Origin: Oceanicola sp. D3
GTDB taxonomy: Bacteria > Pseudomonadota > Alphaproteobacteria > Rhodobacterales > Rhodobacteraceae
Assembly: GCF_006351965.1 (NCBI RefSeq)
Contig: NZ_CP040932.1
Span: forward strand, 1,550,001-1,614,000
Direction of reading: 5' to 3'
DNA: 64,000 nucleotides
Shown: piece by piece, positions 8,315 to 17,468 of the stretch
Layout: each line of letters begins with the position of its first letter
Numbering within the stretch: position 1 is the first letter of the stretch
The notes under the pieces: generated by a model
Seen by the model: only the letters and a program-made list of their open reading frames with translations
Database searches by the model: none
What the model was told of the DNA's origin: nothing
Program-made: the position numbers and the translations under genes

Positions 8315-9937
8315 ATGTTCTCAGCAACCGGCGTGTTTCTCGCTTCCCGCGCACATAGGAGGCGCCGCCTGTCTGGCGCGCTTATCGCCGTGTTCATGGC
8401 ATGGGCTCCGGGCAGCGCCGCGCTGGCTGAGGGCAAGGTGGCGCTGGTTATTGGCAACGCCGCCTATACAGGGCTGCAACCTCTGGCCAATCCGGTGAAC
8501 GATGCCGAGGGGATCTCTCAGGCGCTGGAGCGTGTGGGCTTCGAGGTGACCCTGCTCACCGATGCCCCGCAAGATCGCCTCTCCCCGGTCCTCGATGCTT
8601 TTGTTGCCCGCGCCGAAAGCGCCGACACGGTGCTGTTCTACTATTCCGGCCATGCTTTTCAGCAAGACGGGCAAAACCGGCTGGTGCCTGCTGATGCCGC
8701 GCTGAAATCTTCCGCAGCACTGGCCAGCGAAACATGGTCGTTCAGCGATGATATCGTGGCGCGGCTGGCGGGGGAGGGGCGGCAGACGCTCTTTTTCCTC
8801 GATGCCTGCCGCAACGCGCCGCTGCCGCTCTCGCTGCGCGGAGAGGCGGGCGACGGGCTGACCAAGCCCGACACCGGCACCGGCCTCGGATCGGGCAGCT
8901 TCGTGGCCTTCGCCACCCAGCCCGGCGCGGTGGCCCGCGATGGGATCGGCGGCAACAGCCCCTTCACGCTGGCCCTGCTCAAACATATGGAAACCCCCGG
9001 CATTTCGATCTCGGACCTGATGATTGCCGTGCGCAACGACGTGGTTGAGGCCACCCATGAAACGCAAGTTCCGTGGGATCAGTCGAGCTTGCGCGCGCAG
9101 TTCTACTTTGTGCCCGTCGAAGAGGATGGCGCGACCATCACCGACGCCGACCTTGATGCCATCGGCGGGCTCGATGAGGAGAGCATCCGCAATGTCGTGG
9201 GCGCGCTGGCCGACAACGGGGTGACGCTGGAGATCCTCGTGGTGGAGGAAGAGGAGCCGGTGGATATCGCCAGCGTCGAAGCCAAGCCGATTGTCGCCAT
9301 CGAGGATGTCCCAGAAGCGGGCGAGCCCGCGAAACCGGTTGAGGAGGGCGAGGAGGTGGCCATGCTGGATGACACCCGCTCTGTCACCGAGGGAGAGGAC
9401 GGCGAGACGAAGGAGCCGACCCTTGCCGATAAGGTCGCCGCCGCCGAGGCCATCGTTGCCGCCGCCGAAGCCCGCGCCGAGGATGGCCCGGGCGAGCAAG
9501 AGCTGGCCGCCGTCGATCTGCCCGAAAACCTCGCGCTCGGCGTGCAGCAGGAGCTGACACGCGTGGGCTGCCACCGCGCCGCCGTGGATGGGCTCTGGGG
9601 CCGGGTCAGCCGCATTTCGCTGCTGCGTTATTACACCGCCAAGGGCAAGGTCACCGCCGAAGAGGCCAAGGCCGAGCCCTCCGAGGCCGCCTATCGCCGC
9701 CTTGCGCTGGAGCCCGGTGTTGTGTGCGAAGGCGTCGTGGCGCCCCCGGCCCGGGTTGCCGCAAAATCGGCGACCACCAAGACCCGCGTGATCCGCAAAA
9801 CCTCGGCCCCCGCACCCCGCACCCAGCCCAAGACACCCACCAAACCCAAAATTTCGACCCAGCCCAAGACCAACAACAATGGTCGCAAGGTGCCCGCCAA
9901 GATCAACCGCTTCTCGCCCGGCTCCATTCGTGGATGA
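8315..9937 (+). CDS. Second exported caspase-family (peptidase C14) protein, paralogue of the preceding gene
   Basis: A 540-residue protein from the preferred ATG (SD GGGGGAG just upstream; a longer frame opens at 8276). A signal peptide ends near AAL-AEG. The caspase domain has His113 in YYSGHA and Cys165 in FLDACRNA, and closes with PWDQSSLRAQFYF, as in its neighbour. An acidic linker (VVEEEEP, EEGEEVAML) leads to the same C-terminal module (LTRVGCHRAAVDGLWGRVSR, about 402-475) and a basic, Pro/Thr/Lys-rich tail. It lacks the Thr-Glu-Val repeat of the first copy. The identical layout indicates tandem duplication, and conservation of both dyad residues suggests both are active. It is probably co-transcribed with the M23-transglycosylase gene 50 bases downstream. 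Confidence 0.88.
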   Translation: MFSATGVFLASRAHRRRRLSGALIAVFMAWAPGSAALAEGKVALVIGNAAYTGLQPLANPVNDAEGISQALERVGFEVTLLTDAPQDRLSPVLDAFVARAESADTVLFYYSGHAFQQDGQNRLVPADAALKSSAALASETWSFSDDIVARLAGEGRQTLFFLDACRNAPLPLSLRGEAGDGLTKPDTGTGLGSGSFVAFATQPGAVARDGIGGNSPFTLALLKHMETPGISISDLMIAVRNDVVEATHETQVPWDQSSLRAQFYFVPVEEDGATITDADLDAIGGLDEESIRNVVGALADNGVTLEILVVEEEEPVDIASVEAKPIVAIEDVPEAGEPAKPVEEGEEVAMLDDTRSVTEGEDGETKEPTLADKVAAAEAIVAAAEARAEDGPGEQELAAVDLPENLALGVQQELTRVGCHRAAVDGLWGRVSRISLLRYYTAKGKVTAEEAKAEPSEAAYRRLALEPGVVCEGVVAPPARVAAKSATTKTRVIRKTSAPAPRTQPKTPTKPKISTQPKTNNNGRKVPAKINRFSPGSIRG

Positions 9938-9987
9938 GGCGGGCCAGATGTGCTTGATCTGAAACCCGAAGCTGTCATCCTGACCCC

Positions 9988-12408
9988 GTGCTGAAAGATC
10001 AGATCGACCCTCGCTTTACCCAGGCCGCCGGCGCCGCCAAACGGCGCAAGCGGGCGGCGTTTCGCGGGCGTGTGTTGCTCTCTCTGGCAACGCTGGTGCC
10101 GGTGGTGCTGCTTGGCCTCGGCGTCTGGCTGACGTGGGACAAGTGGACATTCAACTCCGGCGGTGGCGGTGGCGCTGATGGCGGCGAAGACGTGGCCACC
10201 AGCGATGTTGAAGAGCAATTCGCCGTCTCTTCCGATGAAGACACCGCCGCCGCCTCCTCCGCCTTTGTTGCCGCCTTCGTCGACCTTGCAGGCGATCCGC
10301 TCATCATCCGCTTTGCCGATAGCGGCGAGGACACCAAGAAAAAGCTCAAGGCTCCCTCGACCATCGGAAACGCCCGTGCGCCGGGGGGCGACCTGCTGCT
10401 GGTGAGCGATGTGATGGTCTCGACCGAGGCCCGCTTTGTCACCACGCTGCCCTCCAGCCAGGAAGACTTCGCCTTCTTCCAGCTGCAAAAAAGCGCCCCG
10501 CAAAAGGCCGAGGCCGCTACGGCGGAGGAGACCCGCGAAGTGGCCGATGCGCTGGAGGACGAAGGCGCAGAGGCGCTTGCCGAGGAATTGGGCGAAGCCG
10601 CCGAGACCGAGGGCTACCAAGAGGCCGCGCTTGATGATGAAACCGGCGGCTGGGGCGAAGCCGTGGGCGAGGAGGGGCAAGAGGCAGGCGTGCCGGGCTT
10701 TACCGAGACGGTGATCGAAAACACCACATCGGTCGTCTACACCCGCCCGCAGGATCTGCGCGACAAGCTCGACCGCGATATCTTCGTAAAGATCCAGCAC
10801 GACAGGGCGCTTGATGAGCTGCTCGTCGACAACGGCTTTTACGAGACCGAGGCCAAGAAGGTGGCCGAGGCGGCCAAGGAATACTTCGAGATGGAGGGGC
10901 TGAAGGCCGGGCAGGTGGTGGCCATGCGCGGCCAGCCCCAACTGGGCGGCACCCTGAGCTTTCGGCAGATGTCGATCTACGACAACGAAGTCTACTTCGG
11001 CACGCTCGCGCTGACCGATGAGGGCGACATCGGGCCGGGCTCTGACCCGTGGGTCTTTGACGAGCTCTTCGATTACGCGGGCGATGACGAAGAGGAGCAG
11101 GTAACAGAGCAGCGCTACCGGATGCTCGATGCCTTCTACTCGGCGGCCATCCGCAACGGCATCCCCTCGGTGATCGTGGGCGAGGCCATTGCCCTGCTCT
11201 CCAAGGAGCATGACCTTTCTGCCTTCGCCAACCCCGGCGACAAAATGCGCTTTCTCTATGCGCCACCCGCCGAGGGCCATGAGGGCGGCGACGGGGCGGC
11301 GCGTATTCTTTACATCTCCATTCAGGGCGCCTCGGTGGATATCGAGTGCTTCGTCTATGCTACCAACCCCGAAGGCGACATGGGCTGCTTTGGCCTCAAG
11401 CCCAAGGCTGGCACCGGCGGCGGGCTGGTGGGCGGGATGGTAACGCCGGTGAAGGGCGTGCTCACCTCGCGCTTCGGCCCGCGCCACCACCCCATTCTGA
11501 AGACGGTGCGGGTGCATAAGGGCGTCGACTGGGCGGCGCCGACAGGCACCCCGATCTATGCCGCTTTCGATGGCACCATCGCCTATGCCGGCCCGGGCGG
11601 CGGCTATGGCAACCTGCTGAAGGTGAGCCATGCGGGCGGAATGGAAACCCGCTACGCCCACCTGTCAAAGTTCGGCTCCGAGCCCGGCCAGCGGGTGCGG
11701 GCGGGTGATGTGATTGGCTATGTCGGCACCACGGGCCGCTCCACCGGGCCGCACCTGCACTTTGAGCTCTACCTCAATGGCACCGCGATTGACCCGCTGG
11801 GCGCCTCAGTGCCCTCGGGCGGCGGCGGGGCGATTGCGGGCGATGGCTCGGGCGCGGTGGAGCAACTGGTGAACCAGATCATCCGGGTGGAATCGGGCGG
11901 CAATGCCACCGCCAAAAACCCGCTCTCCACCGCCACCGGCCTTGGCCAGTTCATCGAGAGCACTTGGATCCGGATGATGAAGACCTATCGCCCCGATCTT
12001 GCCTCCACCCTCTCACGCGCCGAGCTGCTGGCGCTGCGCAACGACCCGACGATCAGCCGCGAAATGGTGAAACGCCTCGCGATGGAAGGCGAAAGCTACC
12101 TTCGCGCGCGTGGCCACGGCATCACCGCCGGGCGGCTCTACCTTTGCCACTTCCTCGGGGCGCAGGGCGCATCCGTGGTGCTCTCCAACCCCGATGACGC
12201 GCTGCTGATCGACGTGCTCGGCGCTGGCGTGATCCGCGCCAACCCCTTCCTCACCGGCAAGACGGTGGGCTACGTGAAGGCCTGGGCCGAGCGCAAGATG
12301 TCAGGCCGCAAGGGCGCGGTGGTTGTCACCTCCGCCCCGGTGGTGCGCGAGCCCGGCGGCCTGCCCGACTATCGCAAGACCATCAACACCCTGCTCACCC
12401 GCATCTGA
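9988..12408 (+). CDS. Membrane-anchored M23 endopeptidase / lytic transglycosylase fusion
   Basis: An 806-residue protein that should cut both the peptide and glycan parts of peptidoglycan. It has a basic N-terminus and one transmembrane helix (about 30-50), followed by a long acidic, partly coiled periplasmic region (to about 480). The M23 (LytM) domain lies at about 485-605, with zinc ligands His510 and Asp514 (HKGVD) and His591 of HLH (589-591). An SLT-like lysozyme fold follows (about 625-790), with the catalytic Glu635 in RVESGGN and GLGQF. The start is the first available GTG, without a good SD. Having both activities in one chain is unusual, and its place after two caspases supports a wall-remodelling role. 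Confidence 0.9.
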   Translation: MLKDQIDPRFTQAAGAAKRRKRAAFRGRVLLSLATLVPVVLLGLGVWLTWDKWTFNSGGGGGADGGEDVATSDVEEQFAVSSDEDTAAASSAFVAAFVDLAGDPLIIRFADSGEDTKKKLKAPSTIGNARAPGGDLLLVSDVMVSTEARFVTTLPSSQEDFAFFQLQKSAPQKAEAATAEETREVADALEDEGAEALAEELGEAAETEGYQEAALDDETGGWGEAVGEEGQEAGVPGFTETVIENTTSVVYTRPQDLRDKLDRDIFVKIQHDRALDELLVDNGFYETEAKKVAEAAKEYFEMEGLKAGQVVAMRGQPQLGGTLSFRQMSIYDNEVYFGTLALTDEGDIGPGSDPWVFDELFDYAGDDEEEQVTEQRYRMLDAFYSAAIRNGIPSVIVGEAIALLSKEHDLSAFANPGDKMRFLYAPPAEGHEGGDGAARILYISIQGASVDIECFVYATNPEGDMGCFGLKPKAGTGGGLVGGMVTPVKGVLTSRFGPRHHPILKTVRVHKGVDWAAPTGTPIYAAFDGTIAYAGPGGGYGNLLKVSHAGGMETRYAHLSKFGSEPGQRVRAGDVIGYVGTTGRSTGPHLHFELYLNGTAIDPLGASVPSGGGGAIAGDGSGAVEQLVNQIIRVESGGNATAKNPLSTATGLGQFIESTWIRMMKTYRPDLASTLSRAELLALRNDPTISREMVKRLAMEGESYLRARGHGITAGRLYLCHFLGAQGASVVLSNPDDALLIDVLGAGVIRANPFLTGKTVGYVKAWAERKMSGRKGAVVVTSAPVVREPGGLPDYRKTINTLLTRI

Positions 12409-12513
12409 CCGGTGCAAAATTGCGCGGCTTGCGCCGCATTCCCTTTTATTGTCCGCCTGTTGCACGGCCTGCGCCCGGTTTTCGGCGGCTGTGCATGGGG
12501 AGAGGGCGGGGTG

Positions 12514-12534
12514 GGATATTTTCAGCAAGAAAAT
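12514..12534 (+). repeat. Copy 1 of a recurrent intergenic element
   Basis: GGATATTTTCAGCAAGAAAAT; the inner ATTTTC / GAAAAT can pair over an AGCAA loop. It sits in the 254-base gap between the M23-transglycosylase gene and pta. Related copies are at 26682, 57767 and 63023. Apart from this element and an SD-like sequence for pta, I see nothing else in the gap. Confidence 0.7.
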
Positions 12535-12662
12535 AGGGCAGGGGGTCGATTGCCCGGCGCGGTGCACGTCATGGCGGCGTTACCTCTCCATGGCAGGCCG
12601 GGAAGGCTGGCCAAGGGGCGCGGCATGGGCCAATCTGATGCGGTATTTCGAGGGAGCCATTG

Positions 12663-14048
12663 ATGATTCAGGAATTTCACAACACGCCCTATGACCAGCT
12701 TGAGGTGGGCATGGAGGCCGAGCGCACCCGGTTGGTGCTGGCCGATGATCTTTATGTGTTTGCCAACAGTTCGGGCAACCTCAACCCGATGCATCTGCCC
12801 CGCGAGGATGGCGATGGCGACGGGCTGCCCGAGGCGGTGACGCCTTCGATGTGGTTGGCGGCGCAGATTTCTGCGGTGTTTGGCAACCAGTTGCCCGGGC
12901 CGGGCACGCTCTATCGCAGCCAGGACCTGGAGTTTGTCGGCCGCGCCTTTGCCGGCGATGAGGTGGTGACAAAGGTGGTGCTGGTGGCCAAGGAGGCCGA
13001 CCGTGTGGCGCGGTTTCATACCACGGTGACGCGGGTGAGTGACGGCGCGGTGATTGTGCGGGGCGAGGCCACGGTGTTTGCGCCCGAGAGCCCGCAGAGT
13101 TTTCGGGCTGATGACATTCCGGGCCTCACGGTGCGCCGCCACAAGCATTTTGACGCGTTGATCGACCGCGCCGGGCCTTTGCCTGCGATCCCCACCGCGG
13201 TTGTTGCGCCGGAAGAGGCCAACAGCCTTGGCGGGGCGCTGCTGGGCTTTGATCACACGCTGATCGTGCCGATCCTGATTGGTGATCCGGTGAAGATCAT
13301 GGCCGCTGCCGAGGAGATCGGGCGCGATATCTCGGGCTTCGAGATCATCGCCGAGCCGGACCATGCCAAGGCCGCGAAGCTGGGCGTGGCACTGGTGCAT
13401 GAGGGCCGGGCGCAGGCGGTGATGAAGGGGCATTTGCACACCGGGCAGCTCTTGGGCGCGGTCTTTGCCCGCGAGGGCGGGTTGCGCACCGGGCGGCAGA
13501 TTTCTCATGTGTTCGTGATGGATGTGCCGGGGCTGGAGCATCTGCTGCTGATCACCGATGCGGCGATCAACATTGCGCCCGATCTGGAGACCAAGGTGGA
13601 TATCGTCCAAAACGCCATCGACCTTGCCCATACGCTTGGCATTGCCGAGCCGAAGGTGGGCATATTGAGCGCGGTGGAAACGGTGAACCCGAAGATCCCG
13701 AGCACCATCGACGCCGCCGTGCTGAGCAAGATGGCCGACCGGGGGCAGATCAAGGGCGGGCTGGTCGACGGGCCGCTGGCGATGGACAACGCGATTGATG
13801 TGGACGCGGCCAAGACCAAGGGCATCAAGGGCCTTGTGGCGGGGCGGGCGGAAATCCTCGTCGCGCCCAACATGGAGGCGGGCAACATGCTCGCCAAGGA
13901 ACTGACCTTTGTGGCCCATGCCGAGGCCGGGGGCATCGTGATCGGGGCGCAGGTGCCGGTGATCCTGACCAGCCGCGCCGATGATGACGCCGCGCGCCTT
14001 GCCTCCTGCGCGGTGGCGGCGCTCTATCAGAACGGACGGCAGGCATGA
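12663..14048 (+). CDS. pta: Bifunctional MaoC-like enoyl-CoA hydratase / phosphate acetyltransferase
   Basis: A 461-residue cytoplasmic protein. Residues about 10-140 form a MaoC/hot-dog hydratase-like domain (FANSSGNLNPMH, with a dehydratase-like Asn/His cluster). Residues about 160-455 form a phosphate acetyl/butyryltransferase domain (VVAPEEANSLGGALLG, GILSAVETVNPKIPSTIDA, LVAPNMEAGNM) that converts acetyl-CoA and phosphate to acetyl phosphate. This fused form is common in alphaproteobacteria. The ATG is preceded by GGAG at a good distance. Its stop overlaps the start of ackA (ATGA), so the pair makes a two-step acetyl-CoA to acetate route. The substrate of the MaoC part is not known. Confidence 0.9.
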   Translation: MIQEFHNTPYDQLEVGMEAERTRLVLADDLYVFANSSGNLNPMHLPREDGDGDGLPEAVTPSMWLAAQISAVFGNQLPGPGTLYRSQDLEFVGRAFAGDEVVTKVVLVAKEADRVARFHTTVTRVSDGAVIVRGEATVFAPESPQSFRADDIPGLTVRRHKHFDALIDRAGPLPAIPTAVVAPEEANSLGGALLGFDHTLIVPILIGDPVKIMAAAEEIGRDISGFEIIAEPDHAKAAKLGVALVHEGRAQAVMKGHLHTGQLLGAVFAREGGLRTGRQISHVFVMDVPGLEHLLLITDAAINIAPDLETKVDIVQNAIDLAHTLGIAEPKVGILSAVETVNPKIPSTIDAAVLSKMADRGQIKGGLVDGPLAMDNAIDVDAAKTKGIKGLVAGRAEILVAPNMEAGNMLAKELTFVAHAEAGGIVIGAQVPVILTSRADDDAARLASCAVAALYQNGRQA

Positions 14049-15190
14049 GTGCAATCTTGACGCTGAACGCGGGGAGCAGCTCGATCAAGTTTGGCCTGTT
14101 TGATGCCGAAAGCCTCGAAGAAGAGGCGGGCGGGCAGGTGGAGCGGATCGGCGGCGAGGCCGAGCTCGACCTCGAAATCCCGGGCCGCGCGAAGGTGGAA
14201 ACCCGGCTGCCGGTCGCCAATCACCACGAGGCGGTTACCGCGATTCTGGCCGCCGTTGCGCCCTATCTCGATGGGCGCGCGGTGGTTGGCGTGGGTCACC
14301 GGGTTGTGCATGGCGGGCCAGACAATGGCGCGCCGCTGGTGCTGGATGATGCCGCGATTGACGCGCTCACCCAGCTGGAGCCGCTCGCGCCCCTGCATCA
14401 GCCCCACAACCTCGCCGCCGTCCGCGCCGCACGCGAGGCCTTTCCGGGCACGGTGCAGGTGGCCTGCTTTGACACCGCCTTTCACCGCGGCCACCCCTTT
14501 GTGAATGATACCTACGGGCTGCCGCGCCGGTTTTATGACATGGGCGTAAGGCGTTACGGCTTTCATGGCCTGAGTTACGATTACATCTCAAGCAAGCTGG
14601 CAGAGGCTTATCCGGCGCTGCACGAGGGCCGCGTGGTGGTGGCGCATCTGGGCAACGGGGCTTCGCTCTGCGCCATGGAGGGCGGCAAATCCATTGCCAC
14701 GACGATGGGCTTTTCGGCGCTTTCGGGCCTTTGCATGGGCACCCGCCCGGGCCAGATGGATGCCGGCGTGCTGCTCTGGATGCTGGACGACCAGAACATG
14801 AGCGCGGCGGAGATCACCCGCGTGCTCTACAAGGAAAGCGGGCTCAAGGGCCTGTCTGGCCTGACGAACGATATGCGCAGATTGCTGGAGTCCGATGCGC
14901 CCGAAGCGGCGGAGGCGGTGGATTACTTCGTGTCCCGCGTGGCGCAGGAGGTGGCGGCTATGGCGGCGGCGATGGAAGGGATCGACGCGCTCGTCTTCAC
15001 CGGCGGGATCGGAGAAAACGCCGCACCGATCCGCAGCCGGGTGCTTTCGGCGCTGGCCTTCCTCGGGTTCAGCCTCGATGAAAGCGCCAATAAGGCGGGC
15101 AATGAGCGCATCAGCTCGGGCCTTGCGGCACTGGTGCTGCCCACCAACGAAGAGCTGGTGATTGCCCGGGCGGTGCAGGGCGCGCTTTGA
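14045..15190 (+). CDS. ackA: Acetate/propionate kinase
   Basis: A 381-residue cytoplasmic kinase that interconverts acetyl phosphate plus ADP and acetate plus ATP. The family signatures are NAGSSSIKF at the N-terminus, GVGHRVVHGG, the catalytic-region GFHGLSY, GTRPGQMDAG and VFTGGIGENA near the end. The length is normal for AckA. The start overlaps the pta stop by four bases. Together with pta it gives reversible substrate-level phosphorylation. A 193-base gap separates it from vgrG. Confidence 0.95.
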   Translation: MSAILTLNAGSSSIKFGLFDAESLEEEAGGQVERIGGEAELDLEIPGRAKVETRLPVANHHEAVTAILAAVAPYLDGRAVVGVGHRVVHGGPDNGAPLVLDDAAIDALTQLEPLAPLHQPHNLAAVRAAREAFPGTVQVACFDTAFHRGHPFVNDTYGLPRRFYDMGVRRYGFHGLSYDYISSKLAEAYPALHEGRVVVAHLGNGASLCAMEGGKSIATTMGFSALSGLCMGTRPGQMDAGVLLWMLDDQNMSAAEITRVLYKESGLKGLSGLTNDMRRLLESDAPEAAEAVDYFVSRVAQEVAAMAAAMEGIDALVFTGGIGENAAPIRSRVLSALAFLGFSLDESANKAGNERISSGLAALVLPTNEELVIARAVQGAL

Positions 15191-15383
15191 GCGGGTTCAT
15201 CACCGCAGGCCCGAGCTCGCGCCCACGTCGCTGCTTTGACGCAGGGCCCGGATATTCCACGTTTTTCCCTGCTTCCGTCTTGAACCTGCCCAGAAATCAT
15301 GCATCCTCTCGGTTGCATTGATTAACATGATTTCGGTCATTTTTTTTCGGCAATTTCTGCCGTGAGTATCAAAGGCTTGCAGC

Positions 15384-17468
15384 ATGGACGGCGCTTACAC
15401 GCAGGACAGAAACCTCGGTTGGGTTGAGACCGATCTCGGGAAAGACCAACTGCTTCTCCGCAAATTCACGGGCACCGACCGGCTGAATGAGCTCTTTGAG
15501 TATACGGTGCGCGTCTTTGCGCCCGATGGGCTGGATACCGATGCGCTGATGGGCACCCATTGCGGCGTTTTCCTCAACTCCAACAACCACGGCGAAATCC
15601 CCTTTGACGGGATCGTCACCGAGGTGGAATGGCGCCAGCATCAGGAAGAGGGCGATGAATATGATCTGACCCTGCGGCCCTGGTTCTGGCTGGCCGGGCT
15701 GCGGCGTCAGCAGCGGATCTTCCATGAAAAGAGCGTGGATGAGATCCTCGAAGAGGTGTTCTCGGCCTGGTCCGGCACCGGCCCGCAGACCCACCGGATC
15801 GACCTGACTCGTAGCTATCCCAAGCTGGAATACACCGTGCAATACGGCGAGTCCGACCTCGCCTTCGCCCGGCGCATGATGGAGCGCTTCGGCATCTCCT
15901 TCCACTTCTCGCACGCACGCGGCAACCACTGCATGGTGCTGACCGACGCCCATGAAAGCATGGATGAACTGCCCGGTCTCAGCCGCGAGTATCGCCCGGT
16001 CGGCGAGGTCTATCAGAAGGACGAGGAGCACTTCTGGGAGTGGCGCGAGGCGCGGGGCGTGACCACCGGCAAGGTCAAGCTGACCGATTACAACTTCAAG
16101 ACCCCGGTCGCCTCGATGCTGACCGAGCAGGTGGGCGAGGCGGCCCATGCCCATGCCGATATCGAGAGCTACGATTACCCCGGCGTCTACCCCGACGCGG
16201 GCGAGGGGCGGGACGTGGTCGGGCTGCGCACCACGCAGGAGCGCGCGGGCGATTACCGCACCCATGCCAAGGGCGATGTGCTCAGCCTGAAGGCGGGCAT
16301 GCGCTGCGTGGCGACCGGCCATTACGCCCAGTTCACCAAGGGCGAGGAGCACCTTTGCCTTGAAGCCAGCCACAGCTTTACCGCCGAGGCCTACCGCTCG
16401 GGCAGCGATGGCGGCGCCGACAAGGAGCGCGCCTATGAGGGCCGCTACACGCTGATCCCCATCTCCCGCCCGTTTGCGCCGCAACGGATCACCGCCACGC
16501 CGGTGATCTACGGCCCCCAGACTGCACGCGTGGTGGGCGAAGGCGAGATCGACTGCGACGAATACGGCCGCATCCTCGTGCGCTTCCACTGGGACCTGGC
16601 GGATGCCTACTCCATGCGCTGCCGGGTCAGCCAGAACTGGGCCTCCAAAGGCTGGGGCGGCATGGTGATCCCCCGCATCGGCATGGAAGTGGTGGTGGAG
16701 TTCCTCGAAGGCGACCCCGACAAACCGCTGGTGACGGGGTGCGTGTATAACGGGCGCAACACCGTGCCTTACGCGCTGCCCGCCAACAAGACCGTCTCCA
16801 CCTTCAAATCCGATACCCATCAGGGCTCGGGCTACAACGAGTTTCGCTTTGAAGACGAGAAGGACCGTGAAGAGGTCTGGATGCATGCGCAGAAAGACCA
16901 CAACACTGTTATCGAAAACGACGAGAGCCACCGGATCGGGCATGACCGCTCCAAGACCGTTGGCAACAATCAGGTTGAAAACATCGGGGTGAACAAGACG
17001 ATCGGCGTGGGCAAGGACCACACCGAAAGCATTGGTCAGGACGCCCGCCACACCATCGCGCGCGATGTCTATTATTCCGTCGGGCAAAACCAGTTCACCA
17101 CCTTTGGCAAGGACCACATCGAGAAGGTCGGGAATATCCTCAAGCAGAGCGTGTTTGCCGACCATCTGGAAACCGTGGGGCGCAACTACACCGGCGAGAT
17201 CGCGGGCAAGATGACGCTGGATGTGGGTCAGTCGATCACCACCAACACCACCAAGCACACGCTGATGGCGGGGCAGAAGTTTGTGATCGCCGGGCCGGGG
17301 GGCAAGATCACCATCGACGGGTCGGGCATTACGCTGGAAGCGCCTGTGATCAACCTCAAGGGCGCGGTCAACATGGGCGGGTCCGGCTCGGCTCAGGTGC
17401 CCACCTTGCAGTTGGCGGCCAACGAGGCTTTGCCCCTCGCCGAGGAATGCCCAGAGAAGGACAAGTGA
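15384..17468 (+). CDS. vgrG: Type VI secretion system tip protein VgrG
   Basis: A 694-residue spike protein. The N-terminal part (to about 380) is the gp27-like base, followed by the gp5 OB-like part (YGRILVRFHWD at about 392, then GWGGMVIPRIGMEVVVEFLEG and GCVYNGRN). The C-terminal gp5-like needle repeats and a DUF2345-like region occupy about 490-665. The last ~40 residues contain no extra enzyme domain, so this is not an obvious evolved VgrG. It heads a coupled set (vgrG, small membrane protein, PAAR, DUF4123). The upstream 190 bases are AT-richer than the surroundings and hold a T8 run. No other tss genes are in the window. Confidence 0.93.
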   Translation: MDGAYTQDRNLGWVETDLGKDQLLLRKFTGTDRLNELFEYTVRVFAPDGLDTDALMGTHCGVFLNSNNHGEIPFDGIVTEVEWRQHQEEGDEYDLTLRPWFWLAGLRRQQRIFHEKSVDEILEEVFSAWSGTGPQTHRIDLTRSYPKLEYTVQYGESDLAFARRMMERFGISFHFSHARGNHCMVLTDAHESMDELPGLSREYRPVGEVYQKDEEHFWEWREARGVTTGKVKLTDYNFKTPVASMLTEQVGEAAHAHADIESYDYPGVYPDAGEGRDVVGLRTTQERAGDYRTHAKGDVLSLKAGMRCVATGHYAQFTKGEEHLCLEASHSFTAEAYRSGSDGGADKERAYEGRYTLIPISRPFAPQRITATPVIYGPQTARVVGEGEIDCDEYGRILVRFHWDLADAYSMRCRVSQNWASKGWGGMVIPRIGMEVVVEFLEGDPDKPLVTGCVYNGRNTVPYALPANKTVSTFKSDTHQGSGYNEFRFEDEKDREEVWMHAQKDHNTVIENDESHRIGHDRSKTVGNNQVENIGVNKTIGVGKDHTESIGQDARHTIARDVYYSVGQNQFTTFGKDHIEKVGNILKQSVFADHLETVGRNYTGEIAGKMTLDVGQSITTNTTKHTLMAGQKFVIAGPGGKITIDGSGITLEAPVINLKGAVNMGGSGSAQVPTLQLAANEALPLAEECPEKDK

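Noticed and set aside
6052-8457. 801-codon open frame on the minus strand opposite the first caspase
   Set aside because: It mirrors the codon pattern of a real plus-strand gene in high-GC DNA, and the product is Gly/His/Arg-rich with no domain. Similar shadows exist opposite the second caspase, M23-transglycosylase, pta, vgrG and PBP1A.
15384-17468. Evolved VgrG with a C-terminal effector domain
   Set aside because: After the needle repeats only about 40 residues of non-enzymatic sequence remain.
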